From: an uncultured Planococcus sp.
GTDB taxonomy: Bacteria > Bacillota > Bacilli > Bacillales_A > Planococcaceae
Length of the DNA stretch: 64,000 nucleotides
NCBI GenBank assembly: GCA_947502505.1
Contig: CANNAE010000008.1
Coordinates: 1 to 64,000 of the forward strand
Reading direction: 5' to 3'
Part shown: piece after piece, positions 61,625 to 64,000 of the stretch
How the letters are laid out: the number at the start of each line of letters is the position of its first letter
Position numbering within the stretch: position 1 is the stretch's first letter
Notes under the pieces: model-generated
What the model was told of the DNA's origin: nothing
Seen by the model: only the letters and a program-made list of their open reading frames with translations
Databases searched by the model: none
Position numbers and translations under genes: made by a program

Positions 61625-63090
61625 TGTGCTGCTCCCTCCCATGTTTGCGGTGTTTCTTTATGGAACTCGGTCGCTTGTTCAAAAGCATCCGCGACACGAT
61701 AGACTGTTTCTTCATCGAAATAATTGCCGATGATCTGCAAGCCGAGCGGCAATCCGCCTTCGAATCCGCAAGGGACCGAGATGGCTGGAACGCCTGCTAA
61801 GTTGACAGGAATCGTCAAGATATCGTTCGCATACATTGTCAATGGATCATCGATGATTTCACCGATCTTGAATGCCGGTGTCGGCGTTGTCGGCCCAACG
61901 ATAACATCGAAGTTTTCGAATGCTTTATCGAAATCCTGCTTGATCAAGGTACGTACTTTTTGCGCTTTTTTATAATAAGCATCGTAATAGCCGGAGCTGA
62001 GTGCATAAGTTCCGAGCATGATGCGGCGCTTCACTTCATCGCCGAACCCTTCAGAGCGCGTGTTCATATAGAACTCCAGCAAGCTTCCGGCTTTTTCCGT
62101 ACGGTAGCCGTAGCGAATGCCGTCAAAACGGGACAAGTTGGACGATGCTTCAGAAGAAGCCAAGATGTAATAAGTGGAAAGTGCGTATTTAGAGTGCGGC
62201 AAGGAAATCTCTTCCCATGTCGCGCCTTTTTCTTCCAACACTTTCAAGGCATCTTTGACGGCTTGTTTCGATGCTTCGCTGACGCCTTCTGCGAAATATT
62301 CTTTCGGCACGCCAATGCGGAGTCCTTGGATATCGCCAGTGAGTGCCGCAGTGAAGTCCGGGACTTCCACATTTGCAGACGTGGAATCTTTCTCATCGTG
62401 GCCGGAAATGGCGTTCAATAATAAGGCATTGTCTTTTACAGTGCGGGTAATCGGTCCGATTTGGTCAAATGACGACGCATAGGCGATCAATCCGAAACGC
62501 GAGACGCGCCCGTATGTCGGCTTCATGCCCACGACACCGCAAAAAGCGGCCGGTTGGCGAATCGATCCGCCCGTATCAGAACCGAGTGAAAACGGAACTT
62601 CGCCTGCAGCCACAGCCGCAGCCGAGCCGCCTGACGAGCCGCCCGGAACAGTTTCCAGGTTCCACGGGTTTTTCGTGTTTTTGTAATAGGAGTTTTCATT
62701 GGAAGATCCCATGGCGAATTCATCCATGTTCAATTTCCCGACGATGACCATTCCGGCTTCGCGCAATTTATCCACAACTGTTGCATTGTAGATGGGGTTG
62801 AAGCCTTTCAGGATCAAGCTCGATGCCGTTGTCTCCAGTCCTTCTGTCACGATATTATCCTTCACGCCGATCGGCAAACCGAAAAGCGGGCCGCGTTCTC
62901 CTGCTTCCATTTGGTCCATTTCAGCTGCCTGCTTTGTCGCCTGCTCTTCATTCAAAGCCAAAAAGGCGTCGACTTTCGGGTCCAAATCCTTGATGCGCTG
63001 GAATGTCGCTTGCGTCAAATCAGCAATCGACAATTCTTTGCTATGTAGTAATTCCTGCAATTCTTTTGCAGTTTTATCAGCTAACTTCAT
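61621..63090 (-). CDS. gatA: Asp/Glu-tRNA amidotransferase subunit A
   Basis: A 489-residue amidase subunit that frees ammonia from glutamine for GatB. Ser-cisSer-Lys triad: K77 (LPIGVKDN), S152 (PGGSSGGS) and S176 ([10 protein letters not shown]), two residues lower than in the S. aureus enzyme. GAGGAGGG lies before the ATG. 18 bp after gatC and overlapping gatB by four bases. Confidence 0.97.
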   Translation of the reverse strand: MKLADKTAKELQELLHSKELSIADLTQATFQRIKDLDPKVDAFLALNEEQATKQAAEMDQMEAGERGPLFGLPIGVKDNIVTEGLETTASSLILKGFNPIYNATVVDKLREAGMVIVGKLNMDEFAMGSSNENSYYKNTKNPWNLETVPGGSSGGSAAAVAAGEVPFSLGSDTGGSIRQPAAFCGVVGMKPTYGRVSRFGLIAYASSFDQIGPITRTVKDNALLLNAISGHDEKDSTSANVEVPDFTAALTGDIQGLRIGVPKEYFAEGVSEASKQAVKDALKVLEEKGATWEEISLPHSKYALSTYYILASSEASSNLSRFDGIRYGYRTEKAGSLLEFYMNTRSEGFGDEVKRRIMLGTYALSSGYYDAYYKKAQKVRTLIKQDFDKAFENFDVIVGPTTPTPAFKIGEIIDDPLTMYANDILTIPVNLAGVPAISVPCGFEGGLPLGLQIIGNYFDEETVYRVADAFEQATEFHKETPQTWEGAAQ

Positions 63091-63108
63091 CTTTTTCCCT
63101 CCTCACAA

Positions 63109-63399
63109 TCAGTCTAGAATCGTTGGCACACGTACTTGTCCGCCTTCGTGCTCTTTTACGTTTTTCATCACCATTTCACGTGGCAAGCCTTCGATCGACT
63201 TGTCTTTGCGCATCACATTGACCAGCGGCAATACGTGGGTGGTCGGTTCTACATTTTCCGTATCCAATTCGTTCAACAACTCCATCGCATTGGTGATCGC
63301 TTCCAATTGGTCCGCAAAATGCACAGCTTCCTCGTCGGTAATTGCCAAACGTGCCAAGTGGGCCACTTCGATAACTTCTTCTTTTGTCATTTTCGCCAT
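63109..63399 (-). CDS. gatC: Asp/Glu-tRNA amidotransferase subunit C
   Basis: A 96-residue GatC that wraps GatA and GatB and stabilises the complex. EVIEVAHLARLAITDEEAVHFADQLEAI at the start is typical, with LPLVNVMRKDK in the middle. GGAGGTG precedes the ATG. First gene of the operon. A TATGAT -10-like element lies about 40 bases upstream, after the camS terminator, but no -35 is clear. Confidence 0.95.
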   Translation of the reverse strand: MAKMTKEEVIEVAHLARLAITDEEAVHFADQLEAITNAMELLNELDTENVEPTTHVLPLVNVMRKDKSIEGLPREMVMKNVKEHEGGQVRVPTILD

Positions 63400-63449
63400 T
63401 TTTTACACCTCCGGATTCAATAAACATACGGTCTATCATACCATTTTTC

Positions 63450-63487
63450 TAAAAAAATGAATAGAGACAGCCAACTGGCTGCCTCTT
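63450..63487 (-). terminator. terminator after camS
   Basis: Minus strand AAGAGGCAGCCA/TGGCTGTCTCT followed by ATTCATTTTTTT; separates camS from gatC. Confidence 0.7.
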
Positions 63488-63498
63488 AAATTGCCGGC

Positions 63499-64000
63499 TT
63501 ACTCGTAAATGTGGACAACCGGTTCTTCTTCCCCTGCTTTTCGCAAGATGAGTGCTTCCGCTCCATTCGTCGATGTCACGTTCACTTCAATCTGGACATC
63601 ATCCGGAAAATGGTCGAGGATCAAGCCGGTAACATATTGCGTAAAGCCGATCACTTCAGCCGAACCGTAAAATTGGATCGGGATTTCGATTTTCAGCTCC
63701 TGCAATTGGCCGTTTTGATAAAAACCTTTGCCAATGACGCTCGTGAAGTTTGAGAAATACAATTCGACATCTTGCTTGAAGTTGCGGAATGCCGTATCGA
63801 TGTCGCGGTATTGCTCGTTTGTGCCAGACGTCGGGAACACGACATAGGCTTCGTCAATATCGTTCCAATTCGCCACTTCCGTCTCGCCTTTTGGCGCAGC
63901 GCCGTAAGAAAAATAAGTTCCCGGCGTCATCGCATTGCGGCTGTTCTGGGCGAATAAAGCGACGAGGATCGGCACATCTCCCATGCCTTCTTTCTCCCGC
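63499..64000 (-). CDS. camS: CamS family sex-pheromone lipoprotein, 3' part
   Basis: C-terminal 167 residues of a CamS/YerH lipoprotein; the 5' end lies beyond the window. The frame stays open to the last base, so the internal ATG at 63984 is not a real start. Recognisable segments are MTPGTYFSYGAA, WNDIDEAYVVFPTS and DVELYFSNFTSVIGKGFYQN. In staphylococci and enterococci the signal peptide of this protein is processed to a peptide pheromone; that region is not visible here. Position upstream of gatCAB matches B. subtilis yerH. Confidence 0.88.
   Translation of the reverse strand, partial: REKEGMGDVPILVALFAQNSRNAMTPGTYFSYGAAPKGETEVANWNDIDEAYVVFPTSGTNEQYRDIDTAFRNFKQDVELYFSNFTSVIGKGFYQNGQLQELKIEIPIQFYGSAEVIGFTQYVTGLILDHFPDDVQIEVNVTSTNGAEALILRKAGEEEPVVHIYE

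Noticed and set aside
63499..63984. Complete small gene starting at the ATG at 63984
   Set aside because: The frame continues open to the window edge with CamS-like sequence, so the ATG is internal to a truncated larger gene.

Overview
The window looks like chromosome of a Gram-positive Bacillales bacterium of the Planococcus/Planomicrobium type (inference; no 16S body is present to confirm it). Strong AAGGAGG-type ribosome binding sites, several TTG starts, FabL, PerR, MreBH, GatCAB, CydS and the gene order all point that way. Much of the order matches Bacillus subtilis: rRNA operon-ygxA-ygzB-perR-bcp-gsaB-ygaE, ygaD-ygaC, fabL-mutY-yfhP-yfhJ-yfhH-recX-yfhF, and at the right end camS-gatCAB-dagK-rlmCD. 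The spore-protein genes sspE and sspK, which sit inside the same block in B. subtilis, are absent, as expected for a non-spore-forming relative.

Layout. 1-500: leader and tandem promoters of an rRNA operon reading left, with the 16S 5' end at the window edge. 505-7085: ygxA, ygzB, autoregulated perR, a cobalamin adenosyltransferase/dehydrogenase/peroxiredoxin operon, gsaB and ygaE. 7116-12722: an App-type oligopeptide importer operon (D-F-A-B-C) with an internal terminator hairpin after the binding protein. 12876-20689: ABC exporter, Ntdp-like phosphatase, FabL, MutY and the yfh cluster. 20731-26333: an rRNA methyltransferase, an MFS transporter, an OsmC protein, a new 33-residue small ORF, an SE1561-family protein and a ZosA-like metal ATPase. 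26363-34252: YihY/YtxH proteins, an alanine/sodium symporter, a tandem intergenic repeat, a monooxygenase/methyltransferase pair and pseudouridine catabolism (psuK-psuG). 34398-42236: M29 aminopeptidase, MreBH plus a beta carbonic anhydrase, DinB, GNAT, PepF, a TspO relative and a second methionine aminopeptidase. 42399-52858: TPP-riboswitch-controlled ThiT, an M20 peptidase, a helicase/aminopeptidase/SGNH operon, a TetR-controlled DHA2 efflux pump, an amidase and an Fbp-like small protein. 53062-64000: RlmCD, a short cytochrome bd oxidase with CydS, Nudix, DagK, a monothiol thioredoxin-fold protein, a 0.9-kb repeat-rich gap, the gatCAB operon and the 3' part of camS.

Most of the window is core housekeeping. 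No prophage, IS transposase, CRISPR array, tRNA or restriction system was seen. The most unusual signals are (i) three families of intergenic repeats, at 29611-29861, 59447-59852 and 59967-60093; (ii) small unlisted genes with good expression signals (23843-23944, 35715-35855, 44457-44600, 52148-52306, 54512-54622); (iii) the translationally coupled monooxygenase/methyltransferase pair at 29848-32138; (iv) a TetR operator placed exactly between the -35 and -10 of an efflux gene; and (v) mutually exclusive hairpins ahead of an RNA helicase operon.
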